Assembly: GCA_964459995.1 (NCBI GenBank)
Contig: CAYWOR010000002.1
Span: 220,505 to 284,504, forward strand
DNA length: 64,000 bases
Source: CAZSHG01 sp964459995
GTDB lineage: Bacteria > UBP14 > UBA6098
Direction: 5' to 3'
Position numbers and translations under genes: made by a program. Under the pieces are notes generated by a model that saw only the letters and a list, made by a program, of their open reading frames with translations, did not search any database and was not told the origin of the DNA. Of the stretch, positions 41,780 to 50,315 are shown one piece after another. The first letter of the stretch is position 1; each line of letters starts with the position of its first letter.

Positions 41780-42265
41780 TCAAAATGGATTTGAGTAATC
41801 CATAGTATCCGGATTGAACTCATCGCCGAAATAATAAAGCATTCCATCGACAATCGCACGATAATTGTTGAGAAGGCCATAGCGATTGTAGATACAATTA
41901 TCGACAACAATATAGCTCGTCACGCCAAATGGCTCGAAAGACCTCGTCTCGCGATAGCTTCTTATTTTGCCGTTCGACCACCAATAGCTGTAATATCCAA
42001 TATCGTTGATACTGCGGATTATGGTGATATTCTCATAAACAAGACGTTTCTTATAGCTGAAAACTCTGCCGGCATGTGAGTTGACATCGTAAATCGTTTC
42101 GACAGGATCGCCCTCGGGGTCTTCCGGTGGGCTGATATGTATATAGGGCTGGTTCTCGACATTCTGAAGCTGAACCCTTCCAGAGTTAGTCGTTGGCTCT
42201 GTTCCGCAGGAGAGGATTAGAAGCATGCTAAGGGCTAAAATCGAGATTAGGACTGAGTTTCTCAT
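41780..42265 (-). CDS. Putative lipoprotein of unknown function
   Basis: A 161-residue protein with a lipoprotein signal peptide (RNSVLISILALSMLLILSCG, cysteine at 20). The mature part is rich in tyrosine and asparagine (IGYYSYWWSNGKIRSYRE, DGMLYYFGDEFNPDTMDYS) and probably all-beta. I do not recognise a family. Its ATG overlaps the stop of the preceding small membrane-protein gene (ATGA), so the two are coupled. Confidence 0.65.
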   Translation of the reverse strand: MRNSVLISILALSMLLILSCGTEPTTNSGRVQLQNVENQPYIHISPPEDPEGDPVETIYDVNSHAGRVFSYKKRLVYENITIIRSINDIGYYSYWWSNGKIRSYRETRSFEPFGVTSYIVVDNCIYNRYGLLNNYRAIVDGMLYYFGDEFNPDTMDYSNPF

Positions 42266-42552
42266 TTTGGTTCGATTGGCTCGTAATGCCGTTCGATTTT
42301 TTGCGAATAGCCGACATCGAAATTTGAGGGATTATCGCCGACCGAAGAGTATTTCTCCTCGGGGACAATTTTTTGCGATTCCGAGTCGATGTCGATTTTG
42401 GGTTTCTTTTTGCGTGTTAAAATGAAGAATATCAATGCGATCGCAATGGGAATCAATTTGTTAAAATTCAAGGCAGGCAATTCTTCCTCGGCGGCGAAGA
42501 GTGTGCCGACAAGCAAAGTAGCTGAAATGATTATTTTATAAAATTTTCTCAT
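42262..42552 (-). CDS. Small single-pass membrane protein
   Basis: A 96-residue protein. The ATG at 42552 gives an N-terminal signal-like helix (RKFYKIIISATLLVGTLFAA), then a second helix (KLIPIAIALIFFILT) and a charged tail with KKKPKIDIDSE. The framing is open to an ATG at 42594, but a signal peptide at the later start is more convincing. Family unknown. It is coupled by a four-base overlap to the lipoprotein gene. Confidence 0.5.
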   Translation of the reverse strand: MRKFYKIIISATLLVGTLFAAEEELPALNFNKLIPIAIALIFFILTRKKKPKIDIDSESQKIVPEEKYSSVGDNPSNFDVGYSQKIERHYEPIEPK

Positions 42553-42638
42553 AGTCTTTTTTTCTCTAATCATAGGAATATAATGGTAATCCATGTTAAT
42601 TTCAAGATAAAACTATTATCTTCCCGAAAGAATTTCAT

Positions 42639-42666
42639 TTGACAGTTCGCAACTTTAATTTATTTT
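42639..42666 (+). promoter_or_regulatory. Predicted promoter of the outer-membrane protein gene
   Basis: TTGACA and TATTTT with 16 bases between, 36 bases before the ATG at 42703. Confidence 0.6.
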
Positions 42667-42702
42667 GAAACAAAGATAGGTTTCAACAAAAAGGAGAAGA
42701 TG

Positions 42703-43368
42703 ATGAACAGAGTTGTTTCGATTGTTATTCTTACGGCTATTATTGTGGTTTCAGCCTTCGGAATAATTGATGAAGACCACAGACTCACCGACGCCCACAG
42801 CATTCCCACCGCCTACACTCTGAATGAGGGGGAGGTTCTTCTTGGAATCGGCCCTTTGGCTTATGGCATTACTGACAACTTTCAAATCGGCACAAATCTC
42901 TTGGCCGATATTTTCGGTGTCTTTAATGCTAACCTCAAATATAATCTCCTCGACAAACCGGGGTTCGGACTCGCCGGTGGTGCTGGATGGGCGTATTTCA
43001 AACTTGGAGATGATAGCTTCAATTCAATTAACCTTTCAGCCAACGCTTCGTTTCCGCTCAGCGAAGCGTTCAAGATACATCTCGGCGCAAATTATGCAAT
43101 AATACCGGATTTCAACATCGACAGCACGGAGGTTACCGGAAGTGCGGCCTATGGCACAAGTGTTCCGGTCAATATCGAGGTGAATCTCAGCAAACATTCT
43201 GCGATACTTGCCGGAGCGGGATATGACCTCTCTTTCGAGGCTTTTTCCGTAGGCGCATCATATCTGCATTCTTGGGAGAAATTCAATCTTCAACTCGGAG
43301 CACATTACTCCGCGGGGGATGGTTGGGACTATGTGATGCCGGTTCTCGGCCTTTGGTGGCGTTGGTAG
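42703..43368 (+). CDS. Outer-membrane beta-barrel-like protein
   Basis: A 221-residue exported protein. Two ATG codons are adjacent; the second, at 42703, has AAGGAG at better spacing. A signal peptide (residues 1-20, ending VVSAFG) is followed by alternating amphipathic strands (VLLGIGPLAYGITDNFQIGT, GFGLAGGAGWAYFKLGD, FKIHLGANYAII, AILAGAGYDLSFEAFSVG) and an aromatic end VLGLWWRW, typical of small barrels. The function is unknown. It stands alone between a promoter and a terminator. Confidence 0.7.
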   Translation: MNRVVSIVILTAIIVVSAFGIIDEDHRLTDAHSIPTAYTLNEGEVLLGIGPLAYGITDNFQIGTNLLADIFGVFNANLKYNLLDKPGFGLAGGAGWAYFKLGDDSFNSINLSANASFPLSEAFKIHLGANYAIIPDFNIDSTEVTGSAAYGTSVPVNIEVNLSKHSAILAGAGYDLSFEAFSVGASYLHSWEKFNLQLGAHYSAGDGWDYVMPVLGLWWRW

Positions 43369-43383
43369 TATCCTGAAAAGGCG

Positions 43384-43412
43384 AAAGGGCAGGCTTCACA
43401 GCCTGCCCTTTT
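43384..43412. terminator. Intrinsic terminator between convergent genes
   Basis: AAAGGGCAGGC and GCCTGCCCTTT form an 11-base-pair stem with a six-base loop (TTCACA), followed by T on the plus strand and preceded by A. It separates the barrel gene from rpsG and could serve both. Confidence 0.8.
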
Positions 43413-43435
43413 CATATCTAATCACGAATATCGAT

Positions 43436-43906
43436 TTACCAGCGATAATGTGCAAAGGCGCGGTTGGCCTTCGCCATTTTGTGCGTATCGACCTTCTTTT
43501 TGACCGCATTGCCTTCGCCTTGGGAGGCGGCGATAAGTTCGGAAGCGAGTTTGCTGGCAAAGCCATGATCGCCCCGCGCACGGGCATACTGGAGAATCCA
43601 CCTGAAAGCGAGTGTAACCTGTCGCCTTTCCGGAACTTCAACCGGAACCTGATATGTCGCACCGCCGACACGGCGGGGTTTCACCGCAAGCTGGGGTTTG
43701 ACATTTTCGAGAGCTTTCTCGAAAACATCGAAGCCGTTTTCTTTCGTGCGTTTCTCGACGATCTCGAGAGCATCGTAAACGAGGGTCTGTGCGGTGGATT
43801 TCTTTCCGCGCTTCATCACACTGTTGATAAATTTCGCAACAGTCTTTGAGCTATACTTATAATCGGGTTCAATATCCCGTTTTTCAGGACGTCTGCGCCT
43901 TGGCAT
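43436..43906 (-). CDS. rpsG: 30S ribosomal protein S7
   Basis: A 156-residue S7: PRRRRPEKRDIEPDYKY at the start, VAKFINSVMKRGKKSTAQ, the RNA-binding VGGATYQVPVEV, and ending ANRAFAHYRW. It binds the 16S 3' major domain and normally sits in the str operon between rpsL and fusA. Here neither neighbour is present: a terminator and an outer-membrane gene lie downstream, and a 236-base gap lies upstream. It has its own promoter at 43970-43997. Confidence 0.97.
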   Translation of the reverse strand: MPRRRRPEKRDIEPDYKYSSKTVAKFINSVMKRGKKSTAQTLVYDALEIVEKRTKENGFDVFEKALENVKPQLAVKPRRVGGATYQVPVEVPERRQVTLAFRWILQYARARGDHGFASKLASELIAASQGEGNAVKKKVDTHKMAKANRAFAHYRW

Positions 43907-43969
43907 TTAACCTCCAAATTGTGTCAAATCGACAATAACCCATGACGAACCTTCGCCATGATTCGGTTC

Positions 43970-43997
43970 AATTTATTCCTCGAATGCATTTTGTCAA
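43970..43997 (-). promoter_or_regulatory. Predicted promoter of rpsG
   Basis: TTGACA and TAAATT on the minus strand with 16 bases between, about 60 bases upstream of the S7 start. Confidence 0.5.
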
Positions 43998-44048
43998 GGG
44001 ATTTTTCCATTTTTTTTCATAAGCTGGGCGTAATGAGCTATTTTGAAA

Positions 44049-44078
44049 TTGACATTTGTAGATTAATGAACGTTATTT
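44049..44078 (+). promoter_or_regulatory. Predicted promoter of the secreted DUF4440-like gene
   Basis: TTGACA and TTATTT with 18 bases between on the plus strand, about 65 bases before the ATG at 44143. Confidence 0.45.
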
Positions 44079-44104
44079 GGCATCTGTAGCTAATCAAGAT
44101 AACC

Positions 44105-44121
44105 GGCGATAATTTATCGCC
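44105..44121. repeat. 17-base palindrome in the leader of the gene at 44143
   Basis: GGCGATAA-T-TTATCGCC is perfectly symmetrical about one base. It lies between the predicted promoter and the ribosome-binding site GGAGG, so it may be an operator or an RNA hairpin. Confidence 0.5.
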
Positions 44122-44142
44122 AATCAACATTGGAGGAAAAAA

Positions 44143-44586
44143 ATGAAAAGCAAAACACTTATTAGCGCTCTTTGGCTGATATTATTGCTTGCAATCCCGA
44201 TGATTGCCGAGGAGACTTCGGATATTCAAGCTCTCGGCACAAGTCTTGTCGAGAAGGTATGGGCCGAGATGAAAGCGAACAATGCCGAGGGTTTACGAGA
44301 AATCATGGCCGAAGGTTTCCAATCCTTGCATCAGGACGGTTCTCGGAATCTCGAAGATCAACTCGTGCTAATTGCCGCGCTTAGCCTTGGTGAGTATAAA
44401 TTGACCGATTTCAAAGTTACGACGTTGGATAACACGATGATTGTTACCTATTTCGTGTCTGTCGAAGAGACAATCGATGGCGAACGCCTCGATTCTGAAC
44501 CCGCGCCAAGAATGAGCGTATTTGTCAAAAGCGGCGATGACTGGAAATGGCTCGCCCATGTCAACATGAAGCCGATGAAGAAATAG
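44143..44586 (+). CDS. Secreted NTF2-like (DUF4440/SnoaL-type) protein
   Basis: A 147-residue exported protein. The signal peptide is KSKTLISALWLILLLAIPMIA. The mature domain starts with a long helix (LVEKVWAEMKANNAEGLREI), then MAEGFQSLHQDGSRN, and paired strands TDFKVTTLDNTMIVTYFVSV and RMSVFVKSGDDWKWLAHVN, the order expected for an NTF2-like cone fold such as DUF4440. Ligand unknown. The start has GGAGG at ideal spacing. No operon partner on its strand. Confidence 0.7.
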   Translation: MKSKTLISALWLILLLAIPMIAEETSDIQALGTSLVEKVWAEMKANNAEGLREIMAEGFQSLHQDGSRNLEDQLVLIAALSLGEYKLTDFKVTTLDNTMIVTYFVSVEETIDGERLDSEPAPRMSVFVKSGDDWKWLAHVNMKPMKK

Positions 44587-44644
44587 AAGCTTTCGAGGTA
44601 ATCTCATTACCCTAAAAGTTCTATTTTAATGCTCTGGAGGTTTT

Positions 44645-46003
44645 TTAAGGGGGAGCCGTTAAAAACCTATAAGTCAGCGATAGGATAATATCCGCCACGG
44701 AATTTTCGTATCTGCCGGGCATGTTTACTATCTCGTCGTCAATGATGTTAGGCTCGACATTTTTTTCGCCGAAGAACTCGAATTCGCCGGAAATTTCGAA
44801 GGTGAAGTTTTTCCGATGGACTGCAAAACCTCCGCAGAATGCTATTCTGTCGTTAAGATCCGGCAGAAATAGATTCTGATATTCGGGCACAGGGGGATTG
44901 GGTTCGTAAAAAGCTCCGAGGAGGGTGGAATATTGGCCGAAACGGTATTCCGCGCCGATGGAAAAGCGGTAGCTGTCTTCCCACATCAGGGGCAATCCGA
45001 CCAGAACTCCGCCGGTGTCTGCTTCGAGACGGATGGAATCCATCACAGACCAGTTGGTGTAAGAGAAATCCATGGACAGGGTTAGTTTGTCGATGGGATC
45101 GACGGCAAGACCGATTCCGCCGGAAAGTGGACGGGGAAGTTCGGCTTTGGCTCCGATTGCGGGTTTTTCCTCCATTCCCCCCGGGAATAGACTTGGAACG
45201 GAGGCGGAGAAGAATTTATAGACCGTCTCCGAATATTCGCCGTCGAAGCGGACGTCGGATTCGTATTTGCCTGAAATGCCTATTCGAAGCCATTCCCGCG
45301 GAGTGAAGTGGAGTCCCAGCTGAAGACCGTGTTCCCATCCGGTGAGAACGGCATGCTGGAAAATCACGCCCATCTCCTCCATCATTCTTTCCTGATTATT
45401 CGACACCAGATCGACATCCAGAAGGGCATAGCCGCCGATGTATCCAACGCCCACGGAAAACCAATCCGCAGGTTTATATGCGAAGGTCGGGACTATGTTA
45501 TACGCCCCGATTCTCGCGAAGAAATCGTCCTCGGGAAGCTCTTCCGAAACGGAGAGTTCCCATGATAAATATTTCGCGATGGTGCTGTCGTAGTCGTTTT
45601 TGAGGATGTCCCACCTCGCCCCCACTCCGGTCGGGGAATATATTCCGATTCCGAAAGTTCCATCGGGGAGAAAAATGGGTTTCCAGACGGCGAAGGCGTT
45701 TCCGAGGAGGAAGAATTTGTCCCGCATTTCCTGATTGCCCTCGCGAAAAAGGCCGTTTAGGGCTATCAGGGTATCGTGAGGAGTATAATTATTGATTGGA
45801 AAGATGAATTGGCCGAGGATTATTATCTCGTTACTGTCAATATTTGCGATACCTGCGGAATTCCAGAAAATCGCCGTGCCGTCGTCTGCGATTGCCCGAA
45901 ATGCTCCCCCCATTCCCAGGGCCTTTGCGCCTATACAGGGCAAATCCATTCCGGCGGAGAAGAGGAGAGCGGGAAAAAGGAGGAGGCCGATTTTCAATCG
46001 CAT
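44645..46003 (-). CDS. FadL/OmpP1-like outer-membrane transport protein
   Basis: A 452-residue outer-membrane barrel. The ATG at 46003 is chosen: it yields a signal peptide (RLKIGLLLFPALLFSAG) and removes an upstream arginine-rich non-protein-like extension. The mature start GAKALGMGGAFRAIADDGTAIFWNSAGIA is the FadL/PorV-type hatch signature (key residues GMGGAF and NPAG-like NSAG). Strands with YKPADWFSVGVGYIGGYAL and an aromatic end ILSLTYRF fit a barrel. It follows acyl-CoA dehydrogenase by 20 bases, consistent with uptake of fatty acids or other hydrophobic compounds. Confidence 0.8.
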   Translation of the reverse strand: MRLKIGLLLFPALLFSAGMDLPCIGAKALGMGGAFRAIADDGTAIFWNSAGIANIDSNEIIILGQFIFPINNYTPHDTLIALNGLFREGNQEMRDKFFLLGNAFAVWKPIFLPDGTFGIGIYSPTGVGARWDILKNDYDSTIAKYLSWELSVSEELPEDDFFARIGAYNIVPTFAYKPADWFSVGVGYIGGYALLDVDLVSNNQERMMEEMGVIFQHAVLTGWEHGLQLGLHFTPREWLRIGISGKYESDVRFDGEYSETVYKFFSASVPSLFPGGMEEKPAIGAKAELPRPLSGGIGLAVDPIDKLTLSMDFSYTNWSVMDSIRLEADTGGVLVGLPLMWEDSYRFSIGAEYRFGQYSTLLGAFYEPNPPVPEYQNLFLPDLNDRIAFCGGFAVHRKNFTFEISGEFEFFGEKNVEPNIIDDEIVNMPGRYENSVADIILSLTYRFLTAPP

Positions 46004-46023
46004 TAGAAGGCCTTTTCTAAAAG

Positions 46024-47178
46024 CTACTTGCCCGAAGCGGATTCGCGGATTACCGCGGTTGCGATGACATTGCGCTGAATCTGGTTCGTTCCCTCGTAAA
46101 TTTGGGTGATTTTCGCGTCGCGCATCATCTTCTCGACCGGATATTCGCGCATATAGCCATAGCCGCCGAAAATCTGAACAGCATCGGTGGTAACTTTCAT
46201 CGCGACATCGCTGGCGAAAAGCTTGGCCATCGCGGATTCTTTGCCGATTTTTGTTTCTCCGGCGTCGATTCTCGCGGCAACATCGTAAACGAGGGTTCTC
46301 GCGGCAACTATTTGGGTGGCCATATCGGCCAACATCCACTGAAGGCCCTGATTCGAGATGACCGGCCTTCCGAATTGAACACGCTCGCGGGCGTATCCGA
46401 CCGCCGCTTCGAAAGCGCCCTGGGCGATCCCGACCGCCTGCGAAGCTACTCCGGGGCGCGAAGAATCGAGGGTTTTCATTGCGACCATGAAGCCCATTCC
46501 CTCTTTCGCGATAAGATTCTCAGCCGGAATTCGGCAATCCTCGAAGATAAGCTCACGGGTTGCACTGGCACGAATTCCCATTTTATCCTCTTTTTTGCCG
46601 TAGGAAAATCCGGGGGTGCCGTCCTCGACGATGAAAGCCGATGCTCCGCGAGCGCCTCGTGTTGGATCTGTGAGGGCGATGACGGTGTAAACTTTTGCCT
46701 CGCCGCCGTTTGTTATCCACTGTTTGGTGCCGTTGAGAATGTATTCATCGCCGTCTTTGATAGCGGTGGTTTTGATTCCACCGGCGTCGGAGCCGGCGTC
46801 GGGTTCGGTGAGGGCGAAGGCTGTCAAAGTCTCGCCGGTGGCGATTTTGGGGAGATATTTTGCCTTCTGCTCGTCGGAACCGGAAAGGAGGATCGGCATT
46901 GTTCCAAGACCTGTCGCGGAAAAGGCCAGCGCGATTCCGCCGCAGACGCGGGACAGCTCTTCGGTTACGATAGCCATCTCCACGATTCCGCCGCCGAAAC
47001 CGCCGTATTCTTCGGGAATATAAACTCCGAAAAGGTCGCTGGCGCGGAGTTCATCGACTATCTCCCATGGAAATTCGCCCGTGCGGTCGTAATGTTCGCG
47101 GACGGGGAGTATTTTTTCCTCGGCGATTCTACGCGCGAGGTCTTTTATCATTAACTGCTCTTCGGTGAATACGGGCAT
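46024..47178 (-). CDS. Acyl-CoA dehydrogenase
   Basis: A 384-residue FAD enzyme of the short/branched-chain type. FAD and substrate motifs are AFALTEPDAGSDAGG and KQWITNGG; the C-terminal YGYMREYPVEKMMRDAKI and IYEGTNQIQR contain the catalytic glutamate (the E in YEGT). It oxidises acyl-CoA to enoyl-CoA, passing electrons to ETF; no etf genes are in the window. It lies between the tautomerase-like gene and the FadL-like gene on the same strand. Confidence 0.96.
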   Translation of the reverse strand: MPVFTEEQLMIKDLARRIAEEKILPVREHYDRTGEFPWEIVDELRASDLFGVYIPEEYGGFGGGIVEMAIVTEELSRVCGGIALAFSATGLGTMPILLSGSDEQKAKYLPKIATGETLTAFALTEPDAGSDAGGIKTTAIKDGDEYILNGTKQWITNGGEAKVYTVIALTDPTRGARGASAFIVEDGTPGFSYGKKEDKMGIRASATRELIFEDCRIPAENLIAKEGMGFMVAMKTLDSSRPGVASQAVGIAQGAFEAAVGYARERVQFGRPVISNQGLQWMLADMATQIVAARTLVYDVAARIDAGETKIGKESAMAKLFASDVAMKVTTDAVQIFGGYGYMREYPVEKMMRDAKITQIYEGTNQIQRNVIATAVIRESASGK

Positions 47179-47188
47179 GTCTCCTCCC

Positions 47189-47395
47189 CTATTTTTCCTC
47201 TGAAGATTTTTGAAAATCGATTATTAGTTTTCCACCCGAGGCGACATTTTCCGGGGCGTTTTCTTTTAGCAAAAGCACGATCGCTCCGGGGGCGATATTA
47301 TAGAACTCCGATACGAGCTTGGTGATTTTCTCGGCGAATTCTCTTTTGCGATCGAGATCGCAGACCTTCGGTCCATCTATTGTGATAATGGGCAT
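47189..47395 (-). CDS. 4-oxalocrotonate tautomerase-like protein
   Basis: A 68-residue tautomerase-superfamily protein. After loss of the start methionine the catalytic proline leads (PIITIDGPK), followed by the helix REFAEKITKLVSEFYNIAP and the strand AIVLLLKENAPENVASGGKL. The length equals one 4-OT unit. The natural substrate cannot be inferred. It is packed between the HicB-like and acyl-CoA dehydrogenase genes. Confidence 0.85.
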   Translation of the reverse strand: MPIITIDGPKVCDLDRKREFAEKITKLVSEFYNIAPGAIVLLLKENAPENVASGGKLIIDFQKSSEEK

Positions 47396-47403
47396 CTAAG
47401 TTC

Positions 47404-47619
47404 CTATTCTTCTTCGACTTCGAACTCCATTAGCTCGGTTTCGACGCCCTCAGGTGGAATTCCCTCTTCCATCATCAGAAAATATGCATCGTAAAGGTTG
47501 CCGACAAGCTCGTCAAGAGATTTACCCTGATTGAACAATCCGGGTATCTCAACTATACGGCCTACAAACCAATCGTCCTCACGCCAATATTCGAGAGTGT
47601 ATGATTTTATGTCATCCAT
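47404..47619 (-). CDS. HicB-like antitoxin-family protein without a visible toxin
   Basis: A 71-residue HicB-type fold: YTLEYWREDDWFVGRIVEIPGLFNQGKSLDELVGNLYDAYF. The PGL-x-x-x-G motif and following helix are typical. No HicA gene lies on either side, so it is either an orphan antitoxin or a small HicB-fold protein with another job. It is distinct in sequence from the HicB at 14099. Confidence 0.75.
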   Translation of the reverse strand: MDDIKSYTLEYWREDDWFVGRIVEIPGLFNQGKSLDELVGNLYDAYFLMMEEGIPPEGVETELMEFEVEEE

Positions 47620-47633
47620 ATTTTTCTCCTTTG

Positions 47634-48080
47634 TTATTCCTTTTCTTCTTCTTCTTCGTCTTCATAGAAAATTTCGACGGTGTTGCCCATCGGATCCATC
47701 ACGGTGAATCCCCAATATGAATCCTGGCGCCATTCGGGTTCCATACTCAAAAGCTTGTGGCCGGAGGCTTTCAACCGTTCGACAACAGCCTCGAAAACTG
47801 CCTTCGGCACCTCTATCGACCACGATATGAGCGCATACTCGCCGCCTTCGTAGCCCGGCTGGTTCGCCCAACCGTCGATAACCGGCAATTCCTCATCGGA
47901 GCGGAACCACATGAACTGGAGACCCTCGCTTTCGTAAACGAGCCAACCCCATTCATCATCGTTTTTATAACTAACCTCTTCGAGACCGATAAGCTCGGAA
48001 TAGAATTGTCGCATTTCGTCTATATCGTTGCAAAAATTGAAGATAAACCGGATGTTTATCGTGGTCTTCTTTTTTTCCAT
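47634..48080 (-). CDS. VOC-superfamily (glyoxalase-like) protein
   Basis: A 148-residue single VOC module: INIRFIFNFCNDIDEMRQFYSELIG, then EWGWLVYESEGLQFMW and DSYWGFTVMDPMGNTVEIFYE. The final glutamate (VEIFYE) is a usual metal ligand. The C-terminus is acidic. The substrate is not identifiable. It follows rnc by three bases, so it is in the same transcript. Confidence 0.87.
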   Translation of the reverse strand: MEKKKTTINIRFIFNFCNDIDEMRQFYSELIGLEEVSYKNDDEWGWLVYESEGLQFMWFRSDEELPVIDGWANQPGYEGGEYALISWSIEVPKAVFEAVVERLKASGHKLLSMEPEWRQDSYWGFTVMDPMGNTVEIFYEDEEEEEKE

Positions 48081-48083
48081 TGC

Positions 48084-48815
48084 TTACTCCGACGTGTTCT
48101 GGTTTTCTTTATTGTTCATAATGTATGCGAATGCTTCTTTTGCGGCGGCCTGTTCGGCGTTCTTTTTGCTCTGACCTGTTCCGCGCCCTATTTCCTTTTG
48201 TCCTATAACAACAGCAATCTCAAAGAATTTGTCATGATCGGGACCGGTCTCATTGATTGTCGAATATTGCGGCCTCGAGCCTCGCGCTTGAAAATATTCC
48301 AGCAGTTTCCCTTTGTAGTTCACATGCCTGTCCGAGTGGATTTGCTCATCAAAATCGCTTAGGTGGAATCCCAAGATGAAACTGCGCGCGGCTTTGAGGT
48401 CGCCGTCAAGAAAAAGCGCGCCGATTATCGCCTCGTAAGCATCACTGAGAATCGAGTCTTTATCGCGTCCTCCGGATTCCTCTTCTCCCGGCGAAAGGAT
48501 AATCTCATCTCCAAGCCCAAGCTCGCGAGCTTTCATCGCTAATATATCGCCGTTGACAAGTATTCTGCGAAATTCTGTTAGCTCCCCCTCCGGTCTTCCG
48601 GGAAAACGGTTGAAGAGAAATTCAGCTACAACAAGTTCAAGAACGGCATCTCCGAGAAATTCGAGCCTTTCGTTCGAGTCCTCGCGTATGGCGTCGCCGT
48701 CCTCGGGAATCCACGAACGATGGGTCAGCGCTTTGCGATAGAGCTTCCTGTTTTTGAATCTATACCCCAATCTCGATTCGAGAGACGTGGGATATTTATG
48801 GCTGAAAATACCCAT
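48084..48815 (-). CDS. rnc: Ribonuclease III
   Basis: A 243-residue endoribonuclease. The catalytic signature NERLEFLGDAVLELVVAEFL is present (cited with its key E, D residues), with D-x-x-E near residue 125 (SDAYEAIIGALFLDG), and a C-terminal double-stranded-RNA-binding domain ending GRGTGQSKKNAEQAAAKEAF. It processes rRNA precursors and structured mRNA. Its start directly follows the fabF stop; the acpP-fabF-rnc order is widespread. Confidence 0.97.
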   Translation of the reverse strand: MGIFSHKYPTSLESRLGYRFKNRKLYRKALTHRSWIPEDGDAIREDSNERLEFLGDAVLELVVAEFLFNRFPGRPEGELTEFRRILVNGDILAMKARELGLGDEIILSPGEEESGGRDKDSILSDAYEAIIGALFLDGDLKAARSFILGFHLSDFDEQIHSDRHVNYKGKLLEYFQARGSRPQYSTINETGPDHDKFFEIAVVIGQKEIGRGTGQSKKNAEQAAAKEAFAYIMNNKENQNTSE

Positions 48816-50048
48816 TTACGAGAGTTTACGGAAGACCAAACAGCTGTTGTGTCCTCCGAATCCGAAAGAGTTCGACATCGTCGCCGACAGCTTGATTTCT
48901 GTGGTTTCGAGGACATGATTGACGCCTTCGCAACCGGGATCGAGGTTTTCGAGATTTAGTGTCGGCGGAACGATGTTCTCGTTGAGCGCTTTAATCGCAA
49001 CGATGGCTTCGATACCGGCGGCGGCACCCAAAAGATGCCCCATCGAGCTTTTAGTGGATGACACCAGCGGGCCATTTTCGCCGAAAAGGGTTTTTATCGC
49101 GACGCACTCGGATATATCGCCAACTGGCGTAGAAGTGCCGTGGGCATTGACATATCCTATTTCGTTAAAATCTATATCGGCGTCTTCGATAGATAGTTTC
49201 ATAACACGATGTGCGCCTTCGCCATCGTCCGGCGGCGCGGTGATGTGGAAAGCGTCTCCGGTGGCTCCGAATCCCGCGACCTCGCAGTAAATCTTTGCGC
49301 CACGGGCTTTTGCGTGCTCGTATTCCTCGAAAACGAGAACTGCGCCGCCCTCGCCCATTATAAATCCGTCGCGGTCTATATCAAATGGTCTGCTGGCACG
49401 ATGCGGCTCGTCGTTTCGCGTTGACATCGCCCTGTTCGCACAAAAACCGGCAACGGAAATGGGCACGATAGGAGCTTCTGCGCCGCCTGTAATAATTATG
49501 TCCGCCCTGCCATATCTAATGTTATCGAGGGCGCAACCCATAGCATGACCGGCAGAAGCGCAAGCGCTTGTTGTGGAGAAATTCGGCCCTTTGAGGTCGT
49601 AATGAATGGAGATCATCCCCGAGGCGATATCGGCGATCATCATTGTGATGAAGAATGGGGAAACCCTTCTAACACCGCGTTCAAGGAAGACTTTGTGCTG
49701 TTCCTCGAAGGTTCCAATTCCACCGATTCCCGTGCCGATAATTACACCGGCGCGGTTTGGATCGAAATTGCCGTCGAGGCCAGCATCTTTTATGGCGCTA
49801 TCTGCGGCCCAAAAGGCATAATGCGTGTAGGGATCCATCCTACGCGCTTCTTTTGGGTCGAGCAACACGGTTATATCGAATTCATTGGGAAGTTCCGCGG
49901 CGATTTGTGTGGGCATCTCGGAAGGGTCCCACCGCGATATTTTTTTAATTGCGGAACGGCCCTGCATGAGGGCCGCCCAAGTCGAATCGACATCTAAACC
50001 GAGTGGAGTAAGCGCGCCGAGTCCAGTGACAACAACGCGTCTTCTCAT
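48816..50048 (-). CDS. fabF: Beta-ketoacyl-ACP synthase II
   Basis: A 410-residue condensing enzyme of fatty-acid elongation. The nucleophile is C163 (STTSACASAGHAMG), and the two histidines lie in NAHGTSTPVGD and SSMGHLLGAA. Length and motifs match FabF. It sits one base after acpP and directly before rnc. Confidence 0.97.
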   Translation of the reverse strand: MRRRVVVTGLGALTPLGLDVDSTWAALMQGRSAIKKISRWDPSEMPTQIAAELPNEFDITVLLDPKEARRMDPYTHYAFWAADSAIKDAGLDGNFDPNRAGVIIGTGIGGIGTFEEQHKVFLERGVRRVSPFFITMMIADIASGMISIHYDLKGPNFSTTSACASAGHAMGCALDNIRYGRADIIITGGAEAPIVPISVAGFCANRAMSTRNDEPHRASRPFDIDRDGFIMGEGGAVLVFEEYEHAKARGAKIYCEVAGFGATGDAFHITAPPDDGEGAHRVMKLSIEDADIDFNEIGYVNAHGTSTPVGDISECVAIKTLFGENGPLVSSTKSSMGHLLGAAAGIEAIVAIKALNENIVPPTLNLENLDPGCEGVNHVLETTEIKLSATMSNSFGFGGHNSCLVFRKLS

Positions 50049-50049
50049 A

Positions 50050-50286
50050 TTAAGCCTCTTGCTTTTCCTCGATATATTTTATTGCGGCACCGACACTTGC
50101 GATTTTTTCCGCGTCGGTATCAGGGATTTCGATGTCGAATTCTTCTTCGAAAGCCATAACAAGTTCGACCTGATCGAGACTGTCCGCTCCAAGATCATCC
50201 ACGAAGTGGGCTTCGAGCTTGACCTGATCATTACTTACGCCGAGTTTTTCGACGATGATTTCTTTGACTCTTGATTCGATAGACAT
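50050..50286 (-). CDS. acpP: Acyl carrier protein
   Basis: A 78-residue acidic helical protein with the phosphopantetheine serine S36 in GADSLDQVELVMAFEEEF. Length is normal. It lies 29 bases after rpmC, where rpsQ would be expected, and directly before fabF, its usual partner. Confidence 0.97.
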   Translation of the reverse strand: MSIESRVKEIIVEKLGVSNDQVKLEAHFVDDLGADSLDQVELVMAFEEEFDIEIPDTDAEKIASVGAAIKYIEEKQEA

Positions 50287-50315
50287 TTACGCCCTCCCGA
50301 AAGTTTCCCTTGGTT

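Noticed and set aside
46004..46339. Extension of the FadL-like protein to 46339
   Set aside because: The extra residues are arginine-rich read-through of the acyl-CoA dehydrogenase gene in another frame; the ATG at 46003 gives a signal peptide.
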